The notes: generated by a model from the letters alone, not told the origin. Numbered from the stretch's first letter, positions 50,219-59,427 are shown. The stretch: 64,000 bases of DNA from Halorussus salinisoli (GCA_005239435.1 SZNP01000006.1:124001-188000); one strand, 5' to 3'. Numbers and translations: made by a program.

Positions 50219-52756
50219 ATGCCAACCAGATCGTTCGCAGTACTCGTCGCGGTGGTCGCGGTCGTGGGACCCGTCGCGGGAGTCGTCGGGGCGGGCGGGG
50301 TCGCAGGGACCGGTGGACAGGCCGCGAACGCGCCACAGGCCCAGTTCACGGTTCTCACGTCGTGTACGACCATCACCGAGTCGGGGACCTACGTCCTCGG
50401 CTCCGACGTCGAGAACAGTTCGGCCGACACCTGCATCGAGATTCGGGCGAACGACGTGGTGCTGGACGGCGACGGCAACGTCGTCGACGGCGCGATTAGC
50501 GTCGACTCCGAGCAGGCGGCCGAACGATTCTTCCAGACGGACGCGCTTCGACCGCAGACCGGAATCGGCGTCTCGATCGCTGGAGTCTCGAACGTGACGG
50601 TCCGGAACCTCACGCTCACCGATTGGCGGTGGGGTGCGGTCGCCGACTCGCTCCGGCAGGGCCGATTCACCGGCGTTAGAGTCGCCGACACCGCCTTCGG
50701 CGTCACGGCCCTCCGGTCGCCCGGTATCGAAGTGGCCGACGGCGAGTCGGTCCGTAACGCCGTGTTCGGCGTCGGCGTGTTCGGCGGCAGTCGGAGTCGC
50801 GTCACGAACGTCACCGCCAGCGAGAACGGCGTCGTCGGGGTCTATCAGGGCGGGAGTCGAGCGCCGACGCTCTCGAACGTCACGGCGAGAGACAACGACG
50901 TCGCCGGCGTCCTGCTCGACGGGACCCGAGGTGCGACCGTCAGCGCGGCGTCGGTCGCCGGAAACCGATTCGGCGTCTACCTCTTCGAGACGACCGACAG
51001 CGAGGTGACGGGCGCGACAGCGACCGAGAGCGATACGGCAGGTATCTACGCCGTCAACGCCACCGGAACGCGAGTCGCCGACAGCGAGGCGACGAACAAT
51101 CGACTCGCCGGCGTCCTCCTGCAGGGCACCGTCGGCGGAGAGGTGACGACCACCAACGCCTCCCGGAGTCGGTACGGCGTCTACCTCTTCTCCACCGACG
51201 ACACCACCGTCACCGATTCGACCTCCAACGACGGCGTGATGGGCGTGTTCGTCCGGAACTCGTCGGGCGGCGCGGTGGTGAACAACACCGTCCTCGACAA
51301 CAGTGTCGACGGCGTCTTCCTCGAGAACTCGACCGACGTTCGCGTCGAGAACAACCGCGACGGCGCGATCGTCTTCGAATCGACCGGCAACGAGACCATC
51401 GGCGCGGAGGGTGGCTACCGGCACGACTCGACCATCGACGTGAACCAGTCCGACGGTCTCTCGGACGAAGAACTCCGGGCGTACGTCTACCGGGCCATCG
51501 CGCGGGCCGAACATCTGCGGCAACTGGAGTTCGTCGGGTCGCTCTCCCTCGAGGTCGTGAGTCAGGAAGAGCTCCAGCGCCGGAACGAGGCCGAACCCGA
51601 CGACTCCGCGACCGTCTCGGCGTGGGAGAATCAGCTCTGGGAAGCGACGTTCGTCGTCGGTGAGGACGAGAACTCGACGCGAGTGATGGAAAACGAGTCG
51701 TCGCAGGTCGCGGGGTTCTACAACTCCTTCGCCGACAAGATGGTCATCGTCTCGGACGACGACCCGCTCACGGTCAGTAGCACCACGCTCGTCCACGAGT
51801 TCGTCCACGCGCTACAGGACCAGCACTTCGACCTGACCCGCGACGAACTTCAGCCCCGGACAGAGGACGGGTCGCGCGCCCGGAGCGGCCTGATCGAGGG
51901 CGACGCCCGGTACGTCGAAGAGCGGTTCGAACAGCTCTGTGGTGTCGTCTGGGAGTGCGTGCAGGTCGAGTCGAAGGAACCGCCGGGCGGCGACGTCTCC
52001 TCGGCCCGCAACTTCGCGATGCGCCAGATGATACTGGCTCCCTACTCCGACGGCCCGAACTACGTCGCACAGTTACGCGAACAGGGAGGGTGGGAGGCGG
52101 TGAACGCCACCTACGAGAATCCGCCCAACACCACCGAGCAGATTATCCATCCCGACAAGCGGAACGAACCGCCGGTCCCCCTCGACTTCGAGGACACCGC
52201 CCGCGCTGGGTGGCGGCCGTTCGACCAGTCGAACCTCTCGTTCAGCGGGGTGAACGGCACCACGACGGTGGGCGAGGTCGGTATCTTCACCATGTTCTGG
52301 TACCAGGGCTACGAGTACGACAACGAGATAATCGACGTACGTGAGCACCTCTACCCGAACGACCCGACGTTCGACCTGTTCAACTACACCAGCGTCCCGT
52401 CGGAAGGGTGGGGCAACGACGTGTTGGTCCCCTACCGGAAGGAGACCGAGGAGGGGACCGACTACGGCTACGTCTGGCGGACCGCGTGGGACACCCAGAC
52501 CGACGCCAGACAGTTCCACCGGGCGTATCTGGAGTTGCTCCGCGGAGAGGGCGCAGAGCGCGTCGGGCCGAACACGTGGGTGGTCGACTCCGGACCGTTC
52601 GCCGACGCCTTCCGAGTCGTTCGACGCGGCGCGAACGTGACCATCGTGAACGCGCCGACGGTCGAAGCACTGGCCGACGTGCGTCCCGAACTCGCCCGGA
52701 GCGCGAACGCGACGACCACCGGCGAAGCGACGACCGCCGGCGAGGAGACGAGATAG
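50219..52756 (+). CDS. Beta-helix surface protein fused to an HExxH metallopeptidase (Hvo_1808-like)
   Basis: An 845-residue exported protein. A signal segment (about 1-25) is followed by right-handed beta-helix repeats to about residue 395, with regular GVYLFETTDSEVTGATATES and GVFVRNSSGGAVVNNTVLDNS units like NosD. Residues about 400-845 resemble haloarchaeal Hvo_1808-type surface proteins: FADKMVIVSDD, HEFVHALQDQHFDL (HExxH at 526-530) and LIEGDARYVEERF (possible third ligand Glu560). Many N-glycosylation sequons (NVT, NST, NTT) lie throughout. Likely a secreted zinc peptidase whose helix binds surface or glycan targets; the target is unknown. The C-terminal tail is Thr-rich, without an obvious anchor. 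Confidence 0.78.
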   Translation: MPTRSFAVLVAVVAVVGPVAGVVGAGGVAGTGGQAANAPQAQFTVLTSCTTITESGTYVLGSDVENSSADTCIEIRANDVVLDGDGNVVDGAISVDSEQAAERFFQTDALRPQTGIGVSIAGVSNVTVRNLTLTDWRWGAVADSLRQGRFTGVRVADTAFGVTALRSPGIEVADGESVRNAVFGVGVFGGSRSRVTNVTASENGVVGVYQGGSRAPTLSNVTARDNDVAGVLLDGTRGATVSAASVAGNRFGVYLFETTDSEVTGATATESDTAGIYAVNATGTRVADSEATNNRLAGVLLQGTVGGEVTTTNASRSRYGVYLFSTDDTTVTDSTSNDGVMGVFVRNSSGGAVVNNTVLDNSVDGVFLENSTDVRVENNRDGAIVFESTGNETIGAEGGYRHDSTIDVNQSDGLSDEELRAYVYRAIARAEHLRQLEFVGSLSLEVVSQEELQRRNEAEPDDSATVSAWENQLWEATFVVGEDENSTRVMENESSQVAGFYNSFADKMVIVSDDDPLTVSSTTLVHEFVHALQDQHFDLTRDELQPRTEDGSRARSGLIEGDARYVEERFEQLCGVVWECVQVESKEPPGGDVSSARNFAMRQMILAPYSDGPNYVAQLREQGGWEAVNATYENPPNTTEQIIHPDKRNEPPVPLDFEDTARAGWRPFDQSNLSFSGVNGTTTVGEVGIFTMFWYQGYEYDNEIIDVREHLYPNDPTFDLFNYTSVPSEGWGNDVLVPYRKETEEGTDYGYVWRTAWDTQTDARQFHRAYLELLRGEGAERVGPNTWVVDSGPFADAFRVVRRGANVTIVNAPTVEALADVRPELARSANATTTGEATTAGEETR

Positions 52757-52800
52757 AGAGGCCCCCACTTTCTTGGCCGTTCCGCCCGTTTCGGTCTTCG

Positions 52801-53901
52801 ATGCGTGGACAGACACGCTTGCTCGTAGGAGTGCTCGCACTCGCGCTCCTCGGAATGGGGCCGGTGGGGGCAGTCGGTGCGGGACCGACGGGAACAGTCG
52901 AGAATCGAGGAACGAACGACACGGCGATGCAGGTCACCTGCGACTACCAGTCGCTGTACAACGAGACGATAGGCTCGGTCGTCACGGTACAGGTACTGAC
53001 CCAGAACGGGCAAGGACTCGGGTCGGGATTCGTCTACGACGGCGAGGGCCGCATCGTCACGAACCAGCACGTCGTCGGCAACGCCTCGACCGTCGAGGTC
53101 CAGTTCGACCGCGGTGAGTGGCGCACGGCCGAAGTCGTCGGTCGGGACGCGTACAGCGACCTCGCGGTGCTGGACGTGGAGAACTCGCCGAACTACGCCG
53201 ACCCGCTGGACCTCGAACCGGCGGTACCGGACCCCGGCAAGCCGGTCGCCGCGTTCGGCAGTCCGCTCGGTCTGCCGGGGACCATCACGAACGGTATCGT
53301 CAGCGGAACGAACCGGTCGATTCCGGCGGGCGGAGCGCAGGGGCCGCAGTTCCGCATCCCGAACACCGTCCAGACGACCGCCGCTATCAACCCTGGTAAC
53401 AGCGGCGGGCCGCTGGTCGATTGCGACGGGCAGGTCGTCGGGGTCAACACCGCGGCGCTCTCTGGCAGCGAGAACACGGGGTTCGCGGTTCCGGCGAGAC
53501 GAGTCGAGCGCGTCGTCCCGGCGCTGATAGAGAACGGTTCCTACGCCCACTCGTTCCTGGGAATCACGTCGGCCGACGTGACGCCCATCGTCGCCGAAGC
53601 GAACGACCTGAACGTCACGCGGGGTCTGCTGGTCAGGCGGGTCGTTCCGGGGTCGCCCGCCGACGGCGTGCTGGAGGGCGGCGGCGGAACCGAGCGAGTC
53701 CGAGGCGTCGAGGTCCCGGTCGGCGGTGACGTAATCGTGGCTATCGACGGGAGAGAGGTCGATTCCGGCGAGGACCTCTCCAGTTATCTCACCGAGGCCC
53801 GCCCCGGCGACACCGTGACGCTGACGATTCTGCGCGACGGCGAGCGAATGCAGGTCGAAATCGAGTTGGGCGAGCGCCCGCCGCCGGGCGAGGAGTTGTA
53901 G
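52801..53901 (+). CDS. HtrA/DegP-type serine protease
   Basis: A 366-residue exported protein. The signal peptide (residues 1-26) ends GAVGAGP. The trypsin-fold catalytic triad is His90 (VTNQHVVG), Asp120 (AYSDLAVL) and Ser201 (NPGNSGGPL). A PDZ domain follows (about 255-355), with GLLVRRVVPGSPADGVL and VDSGEDLSSYLTEARPGD. It degrades or refolds damaged proteins outside the membrane. It starts 45 bases after the beta-helix peptidase stop in the same direction, perhaps one transcript. Confidence 0.9.
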   Translation: MRGQTRLLVGVLALALLGMGPVGAVGAGPTGTVENRGTNDTAMQVTCDYQSLYNETIGSVVTVQVLTQNGQGLGSGFVYDGEGRIVTNQHVVGNASTVEVQFDRGEWRTAEVVGRDAYSDLAVLDVENSPNYADPLDLEPAVPDPGKPVAAFGSPLGLPGTITNGIVSGTNRSIPAGGAQGPQFRIPNTVQTTAAINPGNSGGPLVDCDGQVVGVNTAALSGSENTGFAVPARRVERVVPALIENGSYAHSFLGITSADVTPIVAEANDLNVTRGLLVRRVVPGSPADGVLEGGGGTERVRGVEVPVGGDVIVAIDGREVDSGEDLSSYLTEARPGDTVTLTILRDGERMQVEIELGERPPPGEEL

Positions 53902-53963
53902 CCCGAACGCTCGTCTTTTCCGACCGCCGACAGTTATGGTCGCTCGCCACTAACTGACAGCAA

Positions 53964-54872
53964 ATGCGCGTGCTGGTAACTGGTGCGTCGGGATTCGTCG
54001 GCGGCCATCTCGTCCCCGCGCTGCTGGAGGCGGGCCACGAGGTGGTCGCACTCGTCAGGGACGCAGATAGCTACGACGCTCCCGAGGGAGTCGAGGTCGC
54101 GGAGGCCGACCTGTTGGACCGCGAGAGCGTGGACGGACTCTTCGAGGGGGTCGAGGCGGCCTACTACCTCGTCCACTCGATGCAGATCGGCGGGGACTTC
54201 GCGGAGCGCGACCGACTCGCGGCCCGGAACTTCGTGGAGGCGACCCGCGGGTCGGATCTCCGGCGAGTCGTCTACCTCGGCGGACTCGGCGAGACCGGCG
54301 ACGTGCTGTCCGAACACCTCGAATCTCGACGCGAGGTCGAGACGATTCTGTCGGAGAAGGCCGAGTTCGAGTTGACGACGCTCCGGGCCGCGATAATCGT
54401 CGGCGACGGGAGCGCGAGTTTCCGGATGATACGTGAGTTGGTCGCCAAACTCCCCGTGATGATCACGCCGCGGTGGGTCCACAACGAGTGTCAGCCGATC
54501 GCTATCGCCGACGTGGTGGCCTACCTCGTCGGCGTCCTCGACGCACCCGAGACGGCGGGCGAGACCTACGAAATCGGCGGGCCGGAGGTGTTGACCTACG
54601 CCGAGATGATGCGCCGGACCGGCCGGGTGATGGGTACCGAACCCCGCATCGTCTCGGTACCGGTCCTGACGCCGAACCTGTCGGCGTACTGGATGGACCT
54701 GGTGACGGACGTGCCCAAGTCCATCGCGCATCCACTCGTCGCGGGCCTGAAGAACCCCGTCGTCGCAGACGACGAGCGAATTCGGGACCTCATGTCGGTC
54801 GAGTTGACGCCCTTCGACGAAGCGGTCGAGCGCGCGCTGGCGGACGGCGCGCCGGCGGACGCTCACGCATGA
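53964..54872 (+). CDS. Atypical short-chain dehydrogenase/NAD(P)-binding protein
   Basis: A 302-residue Rossmann protein. The dinucleotide loop is VLVTGASGFVGGHLV. No catalytic YxxxK is visible, so it belongs with NmrA/NDUFA9-like atypical SDRs (EAAYYLVHSMQIGGDFAERDRLAARNFVEA, RRVVYLGGLGE). ITPRWVHNECQPIAIADVVAYLVGVL is a typical C-terminal element. Its stop overlaps the membrane protein start by four bases, suggesting linked roles. Substrate not known. Confidence 0.85.
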   Translation: MRVLVTGASGFVGGHLVPALLEAGHEVVALVRDADSYDAPEGVEVAEADLLDRESVDGLFEGVEAAYYLVHSMQIGGDFAERDRLAARNFVEATRGSDLRRVVYLGGLGETGDVLSEHLESRREVETILSEKAEFELTTLRAAIIVGDGSASFRMIRELVAKLPVMITPRWVHNECQPIAIADVVAYLVGVLDAPETAGETYEIGGPEVLTYAEMMRRTGRVMGTEPRIVSVPVLTPNLSAYWMDLVTDVPKSIAHPLVAGLKNPVVADDERIRDLMSVELTPFDEAVERALADGAPADAHA

Positions 54873-55588
54873 GCGAGGACGCGACGCGCGAGGAGTCGAA
54901 GTACGGCGAGACGTGGGTCTACGAGAGCATCGTCGGCGCGATTCCCGGCCTGTCGCTGTCGCCGCCGGTCGCGGTCGGCGTCCAGTTCGCGGCGTTCGAG
55001 GGGCTGATTCTCGGCTTCGCGGCGGTCTACGACCTCTGGAGCGCGGTGGCCCCCGGGACCGCCGCGGTGGTGGTCGCGGCCGCCGGAAGCTACCTCATGC
55101 TGGCGCTCGGTGACGAGATTCGGCTGCTCCGGACGCCCCGGCCCTACCGGCGACTCCTCTTCTCGTCCAGCATCGAGGTGGTACTGGGCGTGCTGTCGTT
55201 CGTCGCGCTCCTGACCTATCTGTTCGCGCTCGACGTACGGAGTGGACGGGTGACGCTCCTCGCGCTTCTGCTCGGCGAGACGCCACCCGCACCCGCGGTC
55301 TATCTCGCCCTCCTCGTGCTGTGGGACCTCTGCTACCGCATCGGCACGGGATGGTGGGTCAGCATCACCGGTCTCTGGCGAACCGTCCGGTACGGCGGCC
55401 AGTTCGACGCCCAAGCCCGGTCGCGCCTGCTCCGCATCGACCTGCTGACCATCGGGTTCGCGCTGGTTCAACTCCTGCTGGTTCCGTTCGTCCGGGCTCG
55501 GACCCTGCTGGTCGCGGCCATCGTCGGGCACGTCGCGGCGGTGACGCTGGTCTCGGGCACGTCGGTTCTCCTTCTCCGGCGGACGTAG
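54869..55588 (+). CDS. Six-helix membrane protein (DUF7530-type), coupled to SDR
   Basis: A 239-residue protein with about six hydrophobic helices and the lead KYGETWVYESIVGAIPGLSLSPPVAVGVQFAAFEGLIL. YRRLLFSSSIEVVLGVLSFVALL and VRYGGQFDAQARSRLLRIDLL are conserved-looking. I recall a haloarchaeal family of this kind (DUF7530) without function. Its ATG overlaps the SDR stop. It converges with the broken FAD oxidoreductase gene. Confidence 0.6.
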   Translation: MSEDATREESKYGETWVYESIVGAIPGLSLSPPVAVGVQFAAFEGLILGFAAVYDLWSAVAPGTAAVVVAAAGSYLMLALGDEIRLLRTPRPYRRLLFSSSIEVVLGVLSFVALLTYLFALDVRSGRVTLLALLLGETPPAPAVYLALLVLWDLCYRIGTGWWVSITGLWRTVRYGGQFDAQARSRLLRIDLLTIGFALVQLLLVPFVRARTLLVAAIVGHVAAVTLVSGTSVLLLRRT

Positions 55589-55593
55589 GTCGC

Positions 55594-56635
55594 TCAGCGG
55601 GTCTCGGCGACGCGTTCGCCGGTTTCCAGTCCGCTCCGGAGCGCGGCGTGAATTCGGCCCTCGCCGACCACCCAGTCGCCCGCGAAGAAGAGGCCGGCGT
55701 CGGCCCCGCGGTCGAGGGTCACGCGGTCGGCCCCCGAGTCGGGAAGCGCGTCGCGCCAGCGCACGACGTCGGCCCAGTCGAACTGGTAGCGGTCCGGGTC
55801 GTCCAGCAGTTCGGCGGCCCGGTCGGCGGCCGCGACTGCGATTTCGTCGTCGGCGTCGTCGTAGTGATGGCGGGACCACTCGGGCGACGGTTGGACGATT
55901 AGCAGACTCTCGTCGCCGGGGACGTGACCGGGCTTGCACTCCTCGCGGGAGACCCACCCGAGGTCGTGGTCCTTGTCTGGGTTCACGAGGGCGTAGTATG
56001 GCAGGTCCGTGCGCTCGGGGTAGTGGAGCGCGACCGAGAGCAGGGTCCGGTAGGGGACGCGGGCCGCGGCGTCCACGAGGTCGTCGCAGAGCGCGTCGTC
56101 CCAGTCGGCCCGGTCGAGCAGGTAGGCGGTCGTCGGCGCTGGCGGCGTCAGGACCAGCGCGTCGGCGGCCGTCGCGCCGGCCTCTGTTTCGACGCGCCAC
56201 TGGTCGCCCTCGCGGGCGAGTCCTTCGACTTCGGTCCCGGTTCTGACGGTCGCGTCGCTGGCCTCGCGGAGTCGCTCGCCGAGGGTCGCCAGTCCCCCGC
56301 GGTAGGTCCACTTGCGCGCGTCGTCGCCGCGGCCCTCCGAAATCTCGCCGTCCGCGTCGAAGGTCCAGACCGGTCCGTCGGTGTCCAACCGGTCCGTCGG
56401 TGTCCACGAGGTCTTCCGTGAGTTCGTCCGCGAGCAGGTCGTTGACGCGCTCGTCGTCGTCCTTGAGATAGTTCGCGCCGACGTCGTAGATGCACTCGTT
56501 CCGGCGGCGGGTGGCCGCACGGCCGCCGACCGACTCGCGGCGCTCGAAGACGGTGACTTCGGCGTCGGTCTCGCGGAGCGCGTACGCGGCGCCGAGTCCG
56601 GCCACGCCCGCGCCCACGACGGCGATTCGAGTCAT
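55594..56635 (-). pseudogene. FAD-dependent oxidoreductase disrupted by a 19-bp tandem duplication
   Basis: The N-terminal frame starts at the ATG at 56635: MTRIAVVGAGVAGLGAAYAL is an FAD-binding GxGxxG loop, followed by FERRESVGGRAATRRR, the amine-oxidase/renalase-type second motif. The reading frame then shifts at 56369-56406, where a 19-bp sequence is present twice in tandem. Downstream, the body continues in another frame (WTFDADGEISEGRGDDAR, LVLTPPAPTTAYLL, GLFFAGDWVVGEGRIHAALRSGLETGERV). Deleting one 19-bp copy restores one open frame of 340 residues (LVDTDGPVWTFDADG). It would oxidise an amine or polyene-like substrate. It is probably a recent pseudogene, a phase-variable gene, or an assembly error. 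Confidence 0.8.
56369..56406. repeat. Perfect 19-bp tandem duplication inside the FAD oxidoreductase
   Basis: ACCGGTCCGTCGGTGTCCA occurs at 56369-56387 and again at 56388-56406, back to back and identical. One copy adds 19 bases, which shifts the frame by one. Confidence 0.9.
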
Positions 56636-57051
56636 GATAGAACCGTCGGAGGGAAGCGGCAAAAGGGTACGTGCCTCGGGTCGGCACACGGAGCATTCGC
56701 AGACGGTACGTGCGTCTTCGCACCCGACGAGACCGCGAGTCTCCACTGGCCACGAGCCCCGCGAATCTTCACAGACCACGGGGATGCGCCGCGTCCGCGC
56801 TCGGCCGCATCTGCGGTGCGGCCGCGGCCGAGCGCGGGCGCAAGCGGGGAGGAACGGGGCGCGGTCTGCGGAGCGGTCGCGGTGCCGTGCGGTCGCGGTG
56901 CCGTACTGTAGCAGTGCCGTGCAGTGCGGTCTGATAGGCGTCGGGAGTAGCTAGTGCTGGACCCTCCGAATCCGTGGACCCTCCGAATCCGGAATGCAAA
57001 CGCGGTAACGCGCAATCGAGGTCCCCACCATCCACGAGCCGAAAAGAAATC
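56636..57051. other. Gene-free stretch with short repeats
   Basis: About 415 bases between two leftward genes. It holds simple GC-rich repeats around 56865-56935 (CGGTGCCGT-type units, GTGCGGTCGCG motif shared with 5835-5852) and a 17-bp tandem duplication at 56958-56991. No protein-like frame is convincing. The promoter of the FAD oxidoreductase should lie near 56636-56680. Confidence 0.5.
56958..56991. repeat. Perfect 17-bp tandem duplication
   Basis: TGGACCCTCCGAATCCG at 56958-56974 is repeated at 56975-56991. It lies in the intergenic stretch downstream of the hsp20 gene, about 550 bases from the 19-bp duplication. Confidence 0.85.
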
Positions 57052-57549
57052 TCAGTCTCGGATGTCGATTTTCTTCGCGTCGTCCGCGTCCGCCTCGGTC
57101 TCCACGAGGGGGAGGTGGACCTCGAGCACGCCGTTGCGGTAAGACGCCGTGATCTCGTCCTCGACGATCGCCTCGGGAATCGTCACTCGCTCGGCGACCC
57201 TGCGCGAGCGCGTGAACTCGGCCACGGCGGCGTCCTCGCCCTCGCCGGTCACGTGCTGGTCTCGAATCCGGTTCTCGGCGGCGATGGCGAGCGTGTCACC
57301 GTCGAGTTCGAGGTCGATGTCTTCCTTCTCGAACCCCGGCAGGTCGGCGACGAAGACGTACTCGTCCTCGCGCTTGGTCAGGTCCATGCTGACGTTTCCG
57401 CTCGCGTCGCCGTGCTTGCGGGCGGGTGCGTCGCGGCCGGTCGCGAGCGACCGGTCACCGGCACCCAGCGACCCCTCAGGGGTCCAGGCGCGGGTGCGAA
57501 GTTGTTCGAACATTCGGTCCATCTCCTCGAAGGGGTCGTATCGAGCCAT
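57052..57549 (-). CDS. Hsp20/alpha-crystallin small heat-shock protein
   Basis: A 165-residue protein. The alpha-crystallin core runs from residue about 52 (NVSMDLTKREDEYVFVADLPGFEKEDIDLELDGDTL) to the I-x-I-like ITASYRNGVLEVHLPLVE. The N-terminal arm starts MARYDPFEEMDRMFEQL. It holds unfolding proteins in an ATP-independent way. Such genes are usually heat-inducible; no heat-shock element is identified here. Confidence 0.93.
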   Translation of the reverse strand: MARYDPFEEMDRMFEQLRTRAWTPEGSLGAGDRSLATGRDAPARKHGDASGNVSMDLTKREDEYVFVADLPGFEKEDIDLELDGDTLAIAAENRIRDQHVTGEGEDAAVAEFTRSRRVAERVTIPEAIVEDEITASYRNGVLEVHLPLVETEADADDAKKIDIRD

Positions 57550-57660
57550 TCTCTTTCACCGTCTTTCTATAGGCTCTCTGAGGAGATAAAGATAGCAGGA
57601 TAGGTGCTATCACGCGGCCGATACCGGCAGTTTCGGGTTTCAGTCGTCTCGCGAGTTCGC

Positions 57661-58299
57661 TCAGTCCAGCAGGCCCTCCTCGTCGAACACGTCCCGAAGT
57701 CGCTCCATCGTGGCGACCACGATGTCACAGGAGGGCCGGACCGCGGACTTGGGGACGAACCCGATAGAGAGGCCCGCGACCTCTAGCATCGGGAGATCGT
57801 TCGCGCCGTCACCGACCGCGATGGTGTCGCTCATGGCGATTTCGCGCTCGCCGGCGAGTCGTTCGAGCGCGTCGTCCTTCGTGCCCTCGATGAGTGGCCC
57901 CTCAACCTCGCCGGTGAGTTTCCCGTCCTCGACCGGCAGGCGGTTGGCGACGATGGCGTCCACCGAGACGCCCTCGCGTTCCAGCGCGACTTCGACCCCG
58001 CGCTCGAATCCGCCGGTCAGGATGGCGGTAGTCACGCCCGCCTCGTTGAGTTCGCGGATGACCGTCCCGGCGTCGGGCCGGAGGTACACGTCGTCGAAGG
58101 CCTCCTCGGCTCTGGTCTCGGGCAGGCCCTCCAGCAGGGCGGCCCGGTCCCGGAGGCTCTTGGCGTAGCTAATCTCGTCGTTCATCGCTCGTTCGGTGAT
58201 GTCGGCCATCTCGTCGGCGACGTCCTTCCGTTCGCCGAGCAGAACCGTCATCTCCGAGTCCGAGAGCGTCCCGTCGAAGTCGAACGCGACCAGCGTCAT
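57661..58299 (-). CDS. serB: Phosphoserine phosphatase
   Basis: A 212-residue HAD phosphatase. VAFDFDGTLSDSEMT holds the nucleophile Asp7 and acid Asp9. TAILTGGFERGVEVALE is motif II, LIEGTKDDALERLA holds the Lys, and VGDGANDLPMLEVAGLSIGF is motif III. The helical cap is short (EMADITERAMNDEISYAKSLRDR), as in SerB. It makes serine from phosphoserine. Divergent from hisA, 114 bases apart. Confidence 0.9.
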   Translation of the reverse strand: MTLVAFDFDGTLSDSEMTVLLGERKDVADEMADITERAMNDEISYAKSLRDRAALLEGLPETRAEEAFDDVYLRPDAGTVIRELNEAGVTTAILTGGFERGVEVALEREGVSVDAIVANRLPVEDGKLTGEVEGPLIEGTKDDALERLAGEREIAMSDTIAVGDGANDLPMLEVAGLSIGFVPKSAVRPSCDIVVATMERLRDVFDEEGLLD

Positions 58300-58413
58300 G
58301 GCCGACGGTTCGTCTGCCGGGGGCTTGAAACGTCCGGAAGGCGCAGGTAGCGCGAGGAGCGCGTGACGGACGAAGGGTGACCCTTTAACCGCCGGTCCAC
58401 CTATCGAATCCCG

Positions 58414-59142
58414 ATGACACTCTTTCCCGAGTTCGAGGTCGTCCCCGCGGTGGACATGCAGGACGGCGAAGTCGTCCAGTTGGTCGCCGGGGAGCGCGGC
58501 ACCGAGAAGACGTACGGTGACCCCGTCGAGGCCGCCGAGCAGTGGGTCGAGCGGGGCGCCGAGACACTGCACCTCGTGGACCTCGACGGCGCGTTCGAGG
58601 GCGAGCGCGAGAACGCCGCGGCGGTCGAGGCAATCATCGAGGCGGTCGGCGAAAACGTGGACGTGCAGTTGGGCGGGGGCATCCGGACCGCCGCGGACGC
58701 GACCGACCTGCTCGCGCGCGGCGTGGACCGCGTGATTCTCGGCACTGCGGCGGTCGAGAACCCCGACATCGTGTCCGAAATCTCCGAGGAGTACCCGAAC
58801 TCGGTGACGGTCAGCCTCGACGCCAAGGACGGCGAAGTCGTCGTCTCGGGGTGGACCGAGGGCACGGGACTCGACCCCGCGGAGGCCGCGGCGCGCTACG
58901 AGGAGTTGGGCGCTGGCGCGATTCTGTTCACCGACGTGGACGTGGAGGGCCAACTCGCCGGCGTTCAGACCGACCGCGTGCGCGAGGTGGTCGAAGCGGT
59001 CGATATCCCGGTCGTGGCCTCCGGTGGCGTCGCCACGCTCGCGGACGTGCGCGCGCTCCGGGACGCGGGGGCCGCGGCCGTGGTCGTCGGCACTGCACTC
59101 TACGAAGGCGAGTTCACGCTCGAAGAAGCGAAGTCAGTTTAG
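58414..59142 (+). CDS. hisA: Phosphoribosylformimino-5-aminoimidazole carboxamide ribotide isomerase
   Basis: A 242-residue beta/alpha barrel. The conserved active-site parts are VVPAVDMQDGEVVQLV (first Asp), LVDLDGAF, QLGGGIR, VILGTAAVENPDIV, ILFTDVDVEGQLAGV (second Asp) and VVASGGVATL. It isomerises ProFAR in histidine synthesis. It converges on a 59-codon gene with overlapping stops; hisB follows 285 bases on. Confidence 0.93.
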   Translation: MTLFPEFEVVPAVDMQDGEVVQLVAGERGTEKTYGDPVEAAEQWVERGAETLHLVDLDGAFEGERENAAAVEAIIEAVGENVDVQLGGGIRTAADATDLLARGVDRVILGTAAVENPDIVSEISEEYPNSVTVSLDAKDGEVVVSGWTEGTGLDPAEAAARYEELGAGAILFTDVDVEGQLAGVQTDRVREVVEAVDIPVVASGGVATLADVRALRDAGAAAVVVGTALYEGEFTLEEAKSV

Positions 59143-59318
59143 GCCGCGAGGGCGGTCATCGCGGCCGCCAGTCGCTCTCGGGCCGGTCGCGCTCTCGGTT
59201 TCGCCAACAGATACGCGCTGGCGGCGAACAGCGGTACACCCACGACCGCCCCGTCACCGAACGAGAGCAGTCCTCCCAGGAGTAGACTGAGCAGGGTCAG
59301 TACGTCGATTTTTCGCAT
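59139..59318 (-). CDS. 59-residue membrane protein between hisA and hisB
   Basis: The ATG at 59318 gives MRKIDVLTLLSLLLGGLLSF, then two hydrophobic segments (about 7-20 and 26-40) and an Arg/Ala-rich tail (ARPARERLAAAM). Codon usage is GC-rich in position 3. Its stop overlaps the hisA stop by four bases. Not recognised; possibly a short haloarchaeal family. It lies between two histidine genes on the opposite strand, so a histidine role is not implied. Confidence 0.5.
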   Translation of the reverse strand: MRKIDVLTLLSLLLGGLLSFGDGAVVGVPLFAASAYLLAKPRARPARERLAAAMTALAA

Positions 59319-59427
59319 TGTTCCCGTCTGGTCGTAGCGCGAGAGAGTACAAATATCTTTGTCAGACGTCCGTCATCTGGGACTCCGCGAGGGCAACGAC
59401 CTTGTGCCTCCGGGCTAACTGTCGGGT

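Noticed and set aside
54863..56779. Long minus-strand frame of 638 codons beyond the FAD oxidoreductase N-terminus
   Set aside because: After residue about 85 of the Rossmann half it is shifted and turns into Arg/Gly-rich nonsense; it simply finds no stop in GC-rich DNA.
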